Shown piece by piece: positions 1 through 7,865 of a stretch of DNA of 10,436 nt. The notes beneath the pieces are model-generated. The model saw only the letters and a list, made by a program, of their open reading frames with translations. It was not told where the DNA came from and did no database searches. Source of the stretch: HGM04593 sp045634085. Lineage in GTDB: Bacteria > Bacteroidota > Bacteroidia > Bacteroidales > Bacteroidaceae. The first letter of the stretch is position 1; every line of letters begins with the position of its first letter. The position numbers and the translations under genes are program-made. The DNA lies in contig JAZQZM010000046.1 in assembly GCA_045634085.1 (NCBI GenBank), positions 1 through 10,436 of the forward strand. The letters are read 5' to 3'.

Positions 1-120
1 AATTAACCCACTAAGTGGCTTTTCCTCCTCGTAGCTCGGCATAGAATGCGGGCACTCTCTGCTCTCGCATTACAGCGTCGGTTGCGCTTTTTCGGACTTC
101 GCACGCCTAAAAACAACTCT
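1..120 (-). other. Non-coding tract with small palindromes, possible dispersed repeat
   Basis: No convincing gene is visible. Seen directly: an 11-nt palindrome (CCACT-A-AGTGG, 8-18) and a 6-bp inverted repeat AATGCG (45-50) / CGCATT (66-71) around a pyrimidine-rich loop. A frame on the minus strand is open from an ATG at 185 past the window edge, but its product is arginine- and cysteine-rich and low in hydrophobic residues, and its start lies inside a hairpin, so I do not call a protein. The composition differs from the flanking gene and resembles the dispersed intergenic sequences common in Bacteroidales; that resemblance is an unverified impression. Confidence 0.3.
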
Positions 121-140
121 TTATATTCAACCTCGTAATA

Positions 141-180
141 AGAAGTGGATAACCCATTTACTTTTGGGTCATCCACTTCT
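141..180 (-). terminator. Strong hairpin, likely terminator of the leftward operon
   Basis: A 10-bp perfect stem (141-150 with 171-180), one A/C mismatch (151/170), then 5 more pairs (ACCCA 152-156 with TGGGT 165-169) around an 8-nt loop. It begins 24 nt downstream of the stop codon of the outer-membrane barrel gene in the direction of that transcript. The following minus-strand sequence has only a weak U tract (TTATTA), so termination efficiency is uncertain; it could instead protect the mRNA 3' end. Confidence 0.55.
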
Positions 181-204
181 GTCATATCTACAGTTTGCGT
201 TTTT

Positions 205-1863
205 TTAGAAATTCGCTGTTACGCCCAGCAGGCCTCTTGCGCCCAGCGCCTCATATCCGGCGTATTCGAAATGCTTGCTACCGATGAGGTTGCTGCCCTG
301 GATGTAGACGCCCAACCATGGGAATATGTCATAGCTGGCTCTTAGGTTCAACTCGTTCCTGTTCTTGGCCCTCTTGTCGTTAGCGCCCTTTGTGAAGTAT
401 GTGAAGTTGTAGCCGGCGTTCAGGGTCAGTCCCTTCAATGGCTTTACTTCGGCATTCACGTTGCATGTGATTTCGGGCTTCATTATCAGCAGTTCCTTGT
501 TGTCGCACTTCCAGTAGTCATAGCGTGCGTCTCCGGCAATCTTCAGCCAGCCGCCAAGGTCATATCCCACAAACAGCTCCGCATGTGCGTTGTGGGTGTC
601 GTCTTGTGCAAGGCCGGTATATACATAATCGTATACATAGTATCTGTCTCCGCTGTTGCAGTACTGCAGCAGGTCGTCCTTTGTGTACGCATATCCGGCC
701 GAAACACCTATTGACAGCGGTTCATATGTAGCGGTAGAGCCTATCTCTACGTCAATTATTCTGTATGTCGGCTTTAATTGCAGGCTTCTCTCTTCGTCGT
801 AGTTCCAATATGGGGCAATGCTCTCCAACTTTGAGAAGTTGTTGTCCTGGCGTCCGCCGGTAGCCTTTGCATATAATGAGATGTTATTGGTAAAGTACTT
901 CTCAATCTTGATGTCGGGCGCAATGGCAAATGCACTTCCGTTGGCTGTGAGTATGTTCATTCTTGTAGCCAGACGTAGGTTCCAACCGCTAAGGCTGAAG
1001 TCGATGTATGGGTCAATGTCTACCGAAACATAATTGTCATACTTGTGCATGGCGTTGCGCATGATGTTGTTGTAGAGGAATGCGTCAACATTTGCATTTA
1101 TTCCTACCTTCTTCACCTGGCTGTGGTCTATGGCATACCATGCGCCGCCGCCTATTCCGATGCTGTTCTCGTATATGCTCCTGTCGTTGCCGGTCGTGTA
1201 TTTGCGTCCGTTGTGTGCAAATGCCGCATCAAAACAGTAACCGAAAGCACCATTCAGAGTCGATGCTCCGTTGAGCTTTACAGCATAATTCATGCTGTTC
1301 TGCTTGTCGGTTGTGCTCTGCACAAAGCCGGTTTTCTGGTAGTTGAATACGCGGTTGTTGAAATCTCCTTCAATGCCAAACTTAAGGCCGTTGAATGCGT
1401 GGGTATATCCTAGGTGTGCCATGCTGCTGTACATGCGTGAGTCCCAATCGTTGTACAGTCCGTTGCGTTCGGTCATGTACCCGTCCATGGCTGCAGCAAC
1501 CTTAATGTTGTCTCTGGCAGTCAAGTCACGTCTGTAGGCCAGTTTTACGTCAAGGCTGTTTGCTGTACCGTAGCCGGCCCTTGCGTATCCACAGTGCGGA
1601 TTCTCCTGCTCCTGAAGAAGCTCGACGCCGTTTCTCTCGCTTACAAAGCCGTTGTATGGAACAGCCTCCGACGTGAACTCATACTGCAACGCCTGCCTGT
1701 TGGTGCTGTTGCTTATACTTGGCATGAAACTCTTCTTGTTGACCTTGATGAGCACAGGATTGTACTCGTTGTTTACATTCACGACGGCCCTCAAAGTGTC
1801 GGTCTGTGCAAATACTGTACATGACAGCAATATTGCTGCTGCTGATATTATTGTCTTTTTCAT
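205..1863 (-). CDS. Outer-membrane beta-barrel protein (TonB-receptor-like barrel without plug)
   Basis: The 552-residue product starts with a classical signal peptide (MKKTIISAAAILLSC, then TVFA|Q near residue 19). LLSC at 12-15 vaguely resembles a lipobox, but TVFA|Q fits signal peptidase I better. The mature N-terminus (about 25-52) has a V-x-V...YNPVL...K...P-x-I stretch of a kind I associate with Bacteroidota barrel proteins encoded beside large TPR proteins. From about 90 to the end, alternating hydrophobic/polar strands rich in Tyr, Gly and Asn alternate with short turns, and the chain ends in ...VTANF, a C-terminal aromatic typical of outer-membrane barrels. It is shorter than usual TonB-dependent receptors (700-1000 residues), and I see no plug domain, so active transport is not supported. 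The start codon lies 2 nt after the TPR gene stop (TAA-TC-ATG), implying coupled translation. The substrate or partner is unknown; a complex with the TPR protein is inferred. Confidence 0.8.
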   Translation of the reverse strand: MKKTIISAAAILLSCTVFAQTDTLRAVVNVNNEYNPVLIKVNKKSFMPSISNSTNRQALQYEFTSEAVPYNGFVSERNGVELLQEQENPHCGYARAGYGTANSLDVKLAYRRDLTARDNIKVAAAMDGYMTERNGLYNDWDSRMYSSMAHLGYTHAFNGLKFGIEGDFNNRVFNYQKTGFVQSTTDKQNSMNYAVKLNGASTLNGAFGYCFDAAFAHNGRKYTTGNDRSIYENSIGIGGGAWYAIDHSQVKKVGINANVDAFLYNNIMRNAMHKYDNYVSVDIDPYIDFSLSGWNLRLATRMNILTANGSAFAIAPDIKIEKYFTNNISLYAKATGGRQDNNFSKLESIAPYWNYDEERSLQLKPTYRIIDVEIGSTATYEPLSIGVSAGYAYTKDDLLQYCNSGDRYYVYDYVYTGLAQDDTHNAHAELFVGYDLGGWLKIAGDARYDYWKCDNKELLIMKPEITCNVNAEVKPLKGLTLNAGYNFTYFTKGANDKRAKNRNELNLRASYDIFPWLGVYIQGSNLIGSKHFEYAGYEALGARGLLGVTANF

Positions 1864-1865
1864 GA

Positions 1866-4865
1866 TTACTCGTTATTGTTGTTTTCAATCCTTGACAGGC
1901 GTTCCTGTATCATGCCCTGAATGTCGTCTTCGGGTTCATAGTTGTTCTTTAGCGAAACAAGATACTCTTTCGCTTCCATTGTCCTTCCGGTCTTTACATA
2001 AACGTCGGCAAGCAGAATGAAGCTGCGCGCAAGCCAATATGCGTGCGGTGTGCTCATCTCAATGTATTCGAAAACTTCCTCCTCGCACTCCTCGTACTGC
2101 TCCTGGTTGAACAGCAGTTCGGCAAGCAGGTACTTGCTTTCGGCTCCCTCCTTGGTGCGTGTGTCCTTTGCCAGCGGCTCAAGGTCGTCAATGGCACACT
2201 CAATGCTGTCCAGTGCCATGTAGGCTTTTGCGCGGCTGAATACGGCCTCGCGTCTCCATGCCGGTTCAACGTTGCTGTTTGCTGCAAGCTGGCCGGCACT
2301 GCTTATTACGTCCTCATTGCTGCCGGTCTTTTTTGCTGCGCGTAGTATATTTATGTGTGCAGTCGTGCGTCGTGCGTCGTCAAGGGTGATTTCGGTAACC
2401 TCCTTGTATGCAGGGATAACCTTTTCATACTCGCCTTTGTTGTAATATATTTCTCCGGCGCGTATGAGGGCTTCTTCCCTGAACTTGTTGCTCGGATAGG
2501 CCAGTACGGCCTCAAGGTTGACTATTGCAGCATCGTACTCCTTTTCCTGGTGCTGTATCACGCCAAGGTAGTAGTGGCTGTTGAGCCTGAATGCACCATC
2601 ACCGAACTCGTCGAGGTACTCCTGGAATTTGAGTTTTGCGTTGCTCAGGTCTCTTTTGCCGTAGAATCTCTCGGCGGTGGTGTAGGCAAGAGTGTCGAGG
2701 TCGGTGCTGTTCACCTTCTTCAGGCCGTCGGTGTTTGCCACGTAGTCGGCATATGCCTTTATGTTGCCCTGCTCAATGTATATGTTCCTGAGGTCCTGCA
2801 GGGCAAGCTGTGACTCGTCGGTGTGCGGGTACAGTTCAATTATGCTCTTGTATGCGTCGATGGCGTTGGCATAGTCGCCGTTGTTGTTGTATATCATAGC
2901 CTTTTCGGTAGCGGCGCGGCGTGCCAACTGTCCGGTGGGGAATCTCTTTACAAGTTCGTCGAAGGTCTCAATGGCTTCGCCGTACTTGCCCTGCTCTACA
3001 TATGTGCGTCCCAATTCATAGTATGCCTGCTCGGCAAACTTGCTGTCGGGGTGCTCGGTCACAAGCTGTTTGAGTGTGCTTGCCTTTGACGAGTATCCTT
3101 TGGCCATGCCCATTGTTATAGCCGAACGGAAAAGTGAGTAGTCGGCATTCTTGCTGTCCACTCCGCTTGCCTTGTCGTAATACTGCTTGGCGATGGTGAA
3201 CTGGCGCTGGTAGTAGTAGCAGTCACCTATGCGGCTGTATGCGTCGGCGACAATGTCGCTGTTCTCACCCTTGGCGTTGCTTACGAATTTTTCGAAAGAG
3301 GCACGCGCATTGTCGTACTCCTCTTCCTGGAACTGTAGGAATCCGATGTTGTAGAGAGCCTTGTTACGGTTGTTGCCCTTCATGGCTGCAACTTGTCTGT
3401 ATGCCTTCTCTGCATTAGTGAAGTCTCCGGTCTTGAAAAGCGCTTCTCCCTTCCAGAACAGGGCATCGGACTTTGTTTCCTGGTCATATTTTGCAAGTTC
3501 CAATGAACTGTTCATGTAGTCTATAGATGTCTTGTAGTCCTCATTGATGAACTCCTGTACTCCAAGACGGTAGAGAATCTTCTGTTTTGCCTTTAGAATC
3601 TCGTCCGACGGCTCGTTGATCTTGTTTATCGACTCAAGTGCCACATCGTAGTTCTTGGTATTCATGTACACATTGACAAGCTGTCCGGCAATTGTAGAGG
3701 CGTGCCTTGAGTCGGGGTATTCGTTCAGGAACTTTTCGAAAGTCTTTACTCCCTCGCCAAAAGCCGAGTGGTTGCCTTTGTGCAGGCACAACGCATAGTT
3801 GTAGAGTGCCTCCTCACGCAACGCGTCGTTGTGGTTCATCTGCGAAGCCAATTCGAATGCAATACGTGCGCCGTTGGCATCGTTCTGCTCAAGGGCAATC
3901 ATACCTTTGTGCAGGAAGGCGTTCTGTGTAAGTTCGTCGTCAAGCGATGTGCACTGGTCGAACAGCGTCTTCGCATTTTCATAGTTGCCCTCTTTGTAGA
4001 GGCTAAGTGCAAGCTGGTATAGTGCTATGCGTTGTGGAGTAGGGTACTCGTTCAGGTATTCGGTGAGTGTGACAGCTGCATCCTTGTAGTTGCCGTCGGC
4101 AAACTGCGCGGCGCCCAGAATCTGCTTCATTCTTGAACCTTCGGCCTTGTCGCTGTGGTCTTTGATGAACCTCTCGGCAATCTTGCCTGCACTCTTGCTG
4201 TTGCCTTTCTTGAGCTCGATACCGGCAAGGTAGTACGGTACGTCAAGATAGTGCTCTTTTCCCATCTGTATGCTCTTGAAAGCCTTGTATGCCTCGTTGA
4301 GCCTGCCGTTGTCGTAGTCGATTACGGCAAGGTGGAAAGTGGCGTCGTCGACATATTGGCCGTTTCCTGCCTTCAGGCGCTGCAGCATGTCCACTGCATT
4401 GCCTTCCTGTCCGCATTCAAGCATTGAGAGTGCATGGTAGAAGTCGGCTCTCTCGCGTTCCTGACGGGGAAGACGCTTCGGGTCGCTGTCGGCAAAAAGA
4501 GCACATGCACCCTCGAAGTCGCCGTCGAAGTAGTGCGATTGTGCTATGTAGCTGTTGATGACCTCCTTCTGTGAACTGTTGGGGTAGTCGGTCATGTACT
4601 GCATAAGCAGCGCCTTGCCCTCGTGGTGGTTGTTCTCAAAGGTGGTCAGTGCTTTCAGTAGCTTGAACTCCTGCATGGTCCTTTCGTCAAGGTTGCGGGT
4701 GTCCACCTTCTCAATGAGAGTAAGTGCTGTTGAGTACTCGCCGTCGGAGTGCAGTCTTTGGCACTCGGCAATAACCTTCTTTGTGTATCCTGCCTCGCTT
4801 GCTGTCTGCGCTGTGGCGACAACCCCCATGGAGGCAAGCAACAGTAGAATAAAATTTCTCTTCAT
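1866..4865 (-). CDS. Large periplasmic TPR-repeat protein
   Basis: The 999-residue protein has a signal peptide (residues 1-19, ending VVATA|Q) with no lipobox cysteine, so it is probably exported to the periplasm. Almost all of the remainder is a tetratricopeptide superhelix. Clear repeats include about 281-304 (ALYQLALSLYKEGNYENA), 467-495, 505-533, 613-646 (AYYELGRTYVEQGKYGEA), 764-795 and 799-823. Many have the Y/N-P-x-S turn between helices seen in BamD/CpoB-like TPRs (NEYPDS 381-386, EHPDS 604-608). The tail is IENNNNE. Such solenoids scaffold protein-protein contacts; no catalytic motif is visible. It sits between the NUDIX gene (25 nt upstream) and the barrel gene (2 nt downstream). 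Inference: it assists or complexes with the outer-membrane barrel in envelope assembly or transport. The exact role is not known to me. Confidence 0.85.
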   Translation of the reverse strand: MKRNFILLLLASMGVVATAQTASEAGYTKKVIAECQRLHSDGEYSTALTLIEKVDTRNLDERTMQEFKLLKALTTFENNHHEGKALLMQYMTDYPNSSQKEVINSYIAQSHYFDGDFEGACALFADSDPKRLPRQERERADFYHALSMLECGQEGNAVDMLQRLKAGNGQYVDDATFHLAVIDYDNGRLNEAYKAFKSIQMGKEHYLDVPYYLAGIELKKGNSKSAGKIAERFIKDHSDKAEGSRMKQILGAAQFADGNYKDAAVTLTEYLNEYPTPQRIALYQLALSLYKEGNYENAKTLFDQCTSLDDELTQNAFLHKGMIALEQNDANGARIAFELASQMNHNDALREEALYNYALCLHKGNHSAFGEGVKTFEKFLNEYPDSRHASTIAGQLVNVYMNTKNYDVALESINKINEPSDEILKAKQKILYRLGVQEFINEDYKTSIDYMNSSLELAKYDQETKSDALFWKGEALFKTGDFTNAEKAYRQVAAMKGNNRNKALYNIGFLQFQEEEYDNARASFEKFVSNAKGENSDIVADAYSRIGDCYYYQRQFTIAKQYYDKASGVDSKNADYSLFRSAITMGMAKGYSSKASTLKQLVTEHPDSKFAEQAYYELGRTYVEQGKYGEAIETFDELVKRFPTGQLARRAATEKAMIYNNNGDYANAIDAYKSIIELYPHTDESQLALQDLRNIYIEQGNIKAYADYVANTDGLKKVNSTDLDTLAYTTAERFYGKRDLSNAKLKFQEYLDEFGDGAFRLNSHYYLGVIQHQEKEYDAAIVNLEAVLAYPSNKFREEALIRAGEIYYNKGEYEKVIPAYKEVTEITLDDARRTTAHINILRAAKKTGSNEDVISSAGQLAANSNVEPAWRREAVFSRAKAYMALDSIECAIDDLEPLAKDTRTKEGAESKYLLAELLFNQEQYEECEEEVFEYIEMSTPHAYWLARSFILLADVYVKTGRTMEAKEYLVSLKNNYEPEDDIQGMIQERLSRIENNNNE

Positions 4866-4890
4866 CGCTTATGTTATGTAATTTCTCTTT

Positions 4891-5424
4891 TCAAGATATT
4901 AATGTCTGCTCAATGTCTTGCAGTCTTTTGATTCCCTCTCTTATGGAATTAAGACCGAACAGGTTGCTGTCGAGCCGGTCAAGTCTCATCCATTGCAGTT
5001 CGGCAACGTCATCATCGGCTCTTAATGTGCCGCCCTCTTTTACGCTGCACGCGAAGAACATGTCCAGCGTAGGAATCTCCATGCCCGAGTAGCTGTATCT
5101 GTTTGGTATGCTGAACAGGTATCTCGCACCGGTTACCTTCAGGCCTGTCTCCTCAAGCACTTCACGTGCAATGCCTTCCTCGACACTCTCGCCGCAGTCA
5201 CAAAACCCGCCGGGCAGGTCAAGTGTGCCCTTCGCCGGCTCCTTGGAACGTGTCGCCACAAGGATGTTACCCTTACCGTCGGTGATTACAGCCACGTTGG
5301 CTGCCGACGGGTTCAGGTAGTATGTGAAGCCGCAGTTGCTGCATCGTTTCGACTTGAAATCGTTCTCGTTGAAACTGGCGCAGCCACATTTTGGGCAATG
5401 GGTGAATGTATCTAAAATGTGCAT
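4891..5424 (-). CDS. Zinc-ribbon NUDIX hydrolase
   Basis: The 177-residue product has two parts. The N-terminal zinc ribbon has C10-P-K-C13 and C28-S-N-C31. The NUDIX domain carries a complete box: G73-x5-E79-x7-R87-E88-V89-x-E91-E92-x-G94-L95, whose glutamates bind Mg2+/Mn2+ for hydrolysis of nucleoside diphosphates linked to another moiety. Ribbon plus NUDIX is seen in NudC-type NADH pyrophosphatases, but the NudC SQPWPFP signature is absent (SIPNRYSYSGME follows the box), so the substrate is open; ADP-ribose- or NDP-sugar-type compounds are possible. The frame extends 14 codons further upstream to a TTG at 5466, but a -7 promoter box overlaps that codon, so I take ATG 5424 as the start. 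It is the first gene of the leftward operon; the TPR gene follows after 25 nt. The box is intact, so activity is expected. Confidence 0.88.
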   Translation of the reverse strand: MHILDTFTHCPKCGCASFNENDFKSKRCSNCGFTYYLNPSAANVAVITDGKGNILVATRSKEPAKGTLDLPGGFCDCGESVEEGIAREVLEETGLKVTGARYLFSIPNRYSYSGMEIPTLDMFFACSVKEGGTLRADDDVAELQWMRLDRLDSNLFGLNSIREGIKRLQDIEQTLIS

Positions 5425-5463
5425 AGTGTTGTCCGGTATTCTCCGGCGGTTGCTGTCAATAGG

Positions 5464-5471
5464 CAAAGGTA
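5464..5471 (-). promoter_or_regulatory. Bacteroidota -7 box for the NUDIX-TPR-barrel operon
   Basis: The minus strand reads TACCTTTG, matching TAnnTTTG. It lies 39 nt upstream of the ATG at 5424, giving a leader of about 30 nt. No clear -33 TTG at the usual ~19-nt spacing is seen, which is tolerated in many promoters of this phylum. Confidence 0.6.
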
Positions 5472-5632
5472 GTCTTTTTCCATAATATTTTCGTATGCGC
5501 TCAGATATTTTAATTAATATTTATATTATTTGCTTTATGCCAAGTGTGGACTGGCTGTGGCTGTGTACCGTTTTTTCAAAGTTTTGTCCATTTTTTGTGC
5601 CGCAGTAATGCACCTTTCCAAAATAAAAGTAG
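5472..5632. other. Divergent intergenic region between the NUDIX operon and gpmI
   Basis: An AT-rich, non-coding stretch (TTAATTAATATTTATATTATTTG near 5510-5531, then several T runs) separates two divergent promoters. No inverted repeat long enough to name as an operator was found. The short frames here have no family-like content. Confidence 0.5.
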
Positions 5633-5640
5633 TATCTTTG
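5633..5640 (+). promoter_or_regulatory. Bacteroidota -7 box for gpmI
   Basis: TATCTTTG matches TAnnTTTG exactly. Transcription would start near 5646, giving a leader of about 70 nt before ATG 5717. A -33 TTG at standard spacing is not evident. Confidence 0.65.
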
Positions 5641-5716
5641 CATTCAAATTGCCTAAGACTGCAACAGCGTGTGGTGTGGGCGATGGAATAGTAAAAACGT
5701 TAAAAAGACAGATATT

Positions 5717-7216
5717 ATGGCAAACAAAGCATTATTGGTGATACTTGACGGTTGGGGCGTAGGTAATCATGGCAAGGGTGATGTTATTTTCAATACTCCT
5801 ACTCCATATTGGGATCATCTTGTAAAGGTATATCCTAACTCTCAGCTTCAGGCAAGCGGCGAGAACGTAGGTCTTCCTGCTGGTCAGATGGGTAACAGTG
5901 AGGTAGGTCACCTCAATATTGGTGGCGGCCGCGTGGTATATCAGGACCTTCTCAAAATCAACCGCGCCATTGCTGACGGCTCTATTGCACAGAATCCTCA
6001 ACTGGTTGCAGCTGTAGAGTATGCAAAGAACAATGGCAAGAAGCTCCACTTCATGGGCTTGACATCTGACGGTGGTGTACACAGTTCACTCGAGCACCTC
6101 GAGGCAATGTACAAGTTCGCTGCAGAGCAGGGTGTCGAGAATGCATACGTACACTGTTTCATGGACGGTCGTGACACCGACCCCAAGAGCGGTGCAGGCT
6201 TTATTGAGGACCTCACATCAAAGGGCCTTAAGCTTGCTACAATCGTAGGCCGTTACTATGCAATGGACCGCGACAAACGTTGGGAACGTGTTAAAATCGC
6301 TTACGACCTCATCGTAAACGGCGAGGGCAAGCAGGTTGCCGACATGGTGGCTGCTGTCAAAGAGTCATACGAGGAGGGTGTTACCGATGAGTTCATCAAG
6401 CCAATCGTGAATACAAACTTCGACGGCCGTATCGGCGAGGGCGATGCAGTCATCTTCTTCAACTACCGTAACGACCGTGCAAAGGAACTTACTGTAGTCC
6501 TCACACAGGAGGATATGCCTGCCGAGGGTATGCGCACAATCCCAGGCCTGCAGTACTACTGCATGACTCCATATGATGCCAAGTTTACAGGCGTTCACAT
6601 CCTCTTCGACAAGGAGAATGTTGAGAATACGCTTGGCGAGTTCATCGCAAAGCAGGGCATGAAGCAGCTCCACATTGCCGAGACCGAGAAGTATGCTCAC
6701 GTTACATTCTTCTTCAACGGTGGTCGCGAGACTCCATACGATGGCGAGGAACGTATCCTTGTTCCATCTCCAAAGGTTGCTACATATGACCTGTTGCCCG
6801 AGATGAGTGCATACGAAGTTAAGGAGAAACTCGTGAACGAGATCAATAGCGAGAAGTTCGATTTCATCGTTGTAAACTTCGCTAACGGCGACATGGTTGG
6901 TCACACAGGTGTATACGGCGCTATTGAGAAGGCGGTACTTGCAGTTGACGCATGCCTTAAGGATGTAATTGAGGCTGCACGCGAGCATGGCTATGAGTCA
7001 ATCATCATTGCCGACCACGGTAATGCCGACAATGCAGTCAATGCCGACGGTTCACCAAACACAGCTCACTCTTTGAACCCGGTTCCTTGTGTATACGTTA
7101 CAAACAAGGAGAACGCTACAATTGAGGATGGTATCCTTGCCGATGTGGCACCTACAATCCTCAAGATCATGGGCTTGGCGGCACCGGCTGAAATGACAGG
7201 TAAGGCACTTATCTAA
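5717..7216 (+). CDS. gpmI: 2,3-bisphosphoglycerate-independent phosphoglycerate mutase
   Basis: The 499-residue enzyme interconverts 3- and 2-phosphoglycerate in cytosolic glycolysis/gluconeogenesis, using two Mn2+ ions and a phosphoserine intermediate. Metal and catalytic motifs are all visible: D11 in ILDGWG, S61 in MGNSEVGH, H122 in GGVHS, R152-D153 in DGRDTDP, R185 in MDRDKRWER, R251 and R254 in NYRNDRA, K325 in EKYAHVTFFFNGG, D392 and H396 in GDMVGHTG, D433-H434 in IADHGNAD, and H451 in NTAHS. The length is close to the family norm (about 500-515). The frame can be extended to a GTG at 5669, but those 16 codons (MWCGRWNSKNVKK...) are not family-like; ATG 5717 gives the expected MANKALLVILDGWG start and sits after an A-rich leader. 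The DUF3109 gene follows 67 nt downstream. Codon choice favours C-ending codons, consistent with high expression. Confidence 0.97.
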   Translation: MANKALLVILDGWGVGNHGKGDVIFNTPTPYWDHLVKVYPNSQLQASGENVGLPAGQMGNSEVGHLNIGGGRVVYQDLLKINRAIADGSIAQNPQLVAAVEYAKNNGKKLHFMGLTSDGGVHSSLEHLEAMYKFAAEQGVENAYVHCFMDGRDTDPKSGAGFIEDLTSKGLKLATIVGRYYAMDRDKRWERVKIAYDLIVNGEGKQVADMVAAVKESYEEGVTDEFIKPIVNTNFDGRIGEGDAVIFFNYRNDRAKELTVVLTQEDMPAEGMRTIPGLQYYCMTPYDAKFTGVHILFDKENVENTLGEFIAKQGMKQLHIAETEKYAHVTFFFNGGRETPYDGEERILVPSPKVATYDLLPEMSAYEVKEKLVNEINSEKFDFIVVNFANGDMVGHTGVYGAIEKAVLAVDACLKDVIEAAREHGYESIIIADHGNADNAVNADGSPNTAHSLNPVPCVYVTNKENATIEDGILADVAPTILKIMGLAAPAEMTGKALI

Positions 7217-7235
7217 TAAACAATAATAAGATTAT

Positions 7236-7271
7236 AGGGTCTCTAAGGTCTTTAAGGATCTTAGGGACCTT
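7236..7271 (+). other. 16-bp hairpin between gpmI and the DUF3109 gene
   Basis: 7236-7251 pairs with 7256-7271 without a gap around the tetraloop TTAA (7252-7255); 4 of 16 pairs are G-U in RNA. The stem is built from GGTCT/AAGG-type words, so it also looks internally repetitive. It begins 19 nt after the gpmI stop and ends 12 nt before the next ATG. No T tract follows (GCTTTAATAG), so it is more likely an mRNA-stability or processing element, a partial terminator, or a small intergenic repeat than a full terminator. Confidence 0.6.
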
Positions 7272-7283
7272 GCTTTAATAGTT

Positions 7284-7865
7284 ATGGTACAGATTGGAGA
7301 TACAATAGTTTCGTTCGACCTTTTTCAGGAGTATTTCTTCTGCAATTTTACACACTGCAAGGGTGCATGTTGTGTAGAGGGCGATGCCGGTGCGCCGGTT
7401 CTGCTTGAGGAGGTGGAGAAACTGGAAGAGGCACTCGAAGTTGTGGAGGATGAGATGACTCCCGAGGCGCGCGCAGTTGTCGAGGAGCAGGGAGTAGTGT
7501 ATAACGACCGCGACGGAGAGCTCGTTACCTCAATTGTGAACGGCAAGGACTGTGTGTTCGCTTCGCGCGACGCGAACGGCAACTGCATCTGCCTCATCGA
7601 TAAAGCCTATCGTGAGGGACGCACAACATGGCGCAAGCCAATATCCTGCTATCTCTACCCCGTGCGCTTGCGCAAGGTGGGTGATTTCATTGGCGTGAAC
7701 CTGCATAAATGGGATGTATGCAGCAGTGCCTTTATTAAAGGCCGCCGCAAAGGCATCAGAGCATACGAATTCCTTAAAGACCCGCTTATCGAACGCTTCG
7801 GTCAGGAATGGTATGATGAATTGCTAGTTGTGGCAGAAGAGTTGAAAAAGCAGAACATGCTTTGA
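7284..7865 (+). CDS. DUF3109-family cysteine-rich protein
   Basis: The 193-residue protein matches my recollection of the DUF3109 family, common in Bacteroidota. An N-terminal cysteine cluster (C20, C25, C29, C30 in FFCNFTHCKGACCVEGDAGAP) is followed by an acidic helix (about 40-68). Further conserved-looking cysteines follow: C90, C101, C103 (NCICLID), C122 (PISCYLYPVR) and C146 (WDVCSSAF). The pattern recalls YkgJ/UPF0153-type zinc- or iron-chelating proteins, so a metal or Fe-S site is likely; the reaction is unknown. There is no signal peptide or membrane segment, so it should be cytosolic. It starts at the ATG after a 67-nt gap holding a hairpin and may be co-transcribed with gpmI. Its last 15 codons and TGA stop lie in a large inverted repeat (7820-7887). 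Confidence 0.85.
   Translation: MVQIGDTIVSFDLFQEYFFCNFTHCKGACCVEGDAGAPVLLEEVEKLEEALEVVEDEMTPEARAVVEEQGVVYNDRDGELVTSIVNGKDCVFASRDANGNCICLIDKAYREGRTTWRKPISCYLYPVRLRKVGDFIGVNLHKWDVCSSAFIKGRRKGIRAYEFLKDPLIERFGQEWYDELLVVAEELKKQNML

Noticed and set aside
1807..1863. Lipoprotein signal (LLSC) in the barrel protein
   Set aside because: A better signal peptidase I site follows (TVFA|Q), and barrels of this type are not normally lipidated.
5669..5716. GTG start giving gpmI 16 extra residues
   Set aside because: The extra residues are not family-like; ATG 5717 gives the canonical N-terminus.
6365..6988. Long open frame of 207 codons on the minus strand inside gpmI
   Set aside because: It is fully antisense to a gene with all catalytic motifs intact, and its product has no recognisable features; a codon-bias shadow.
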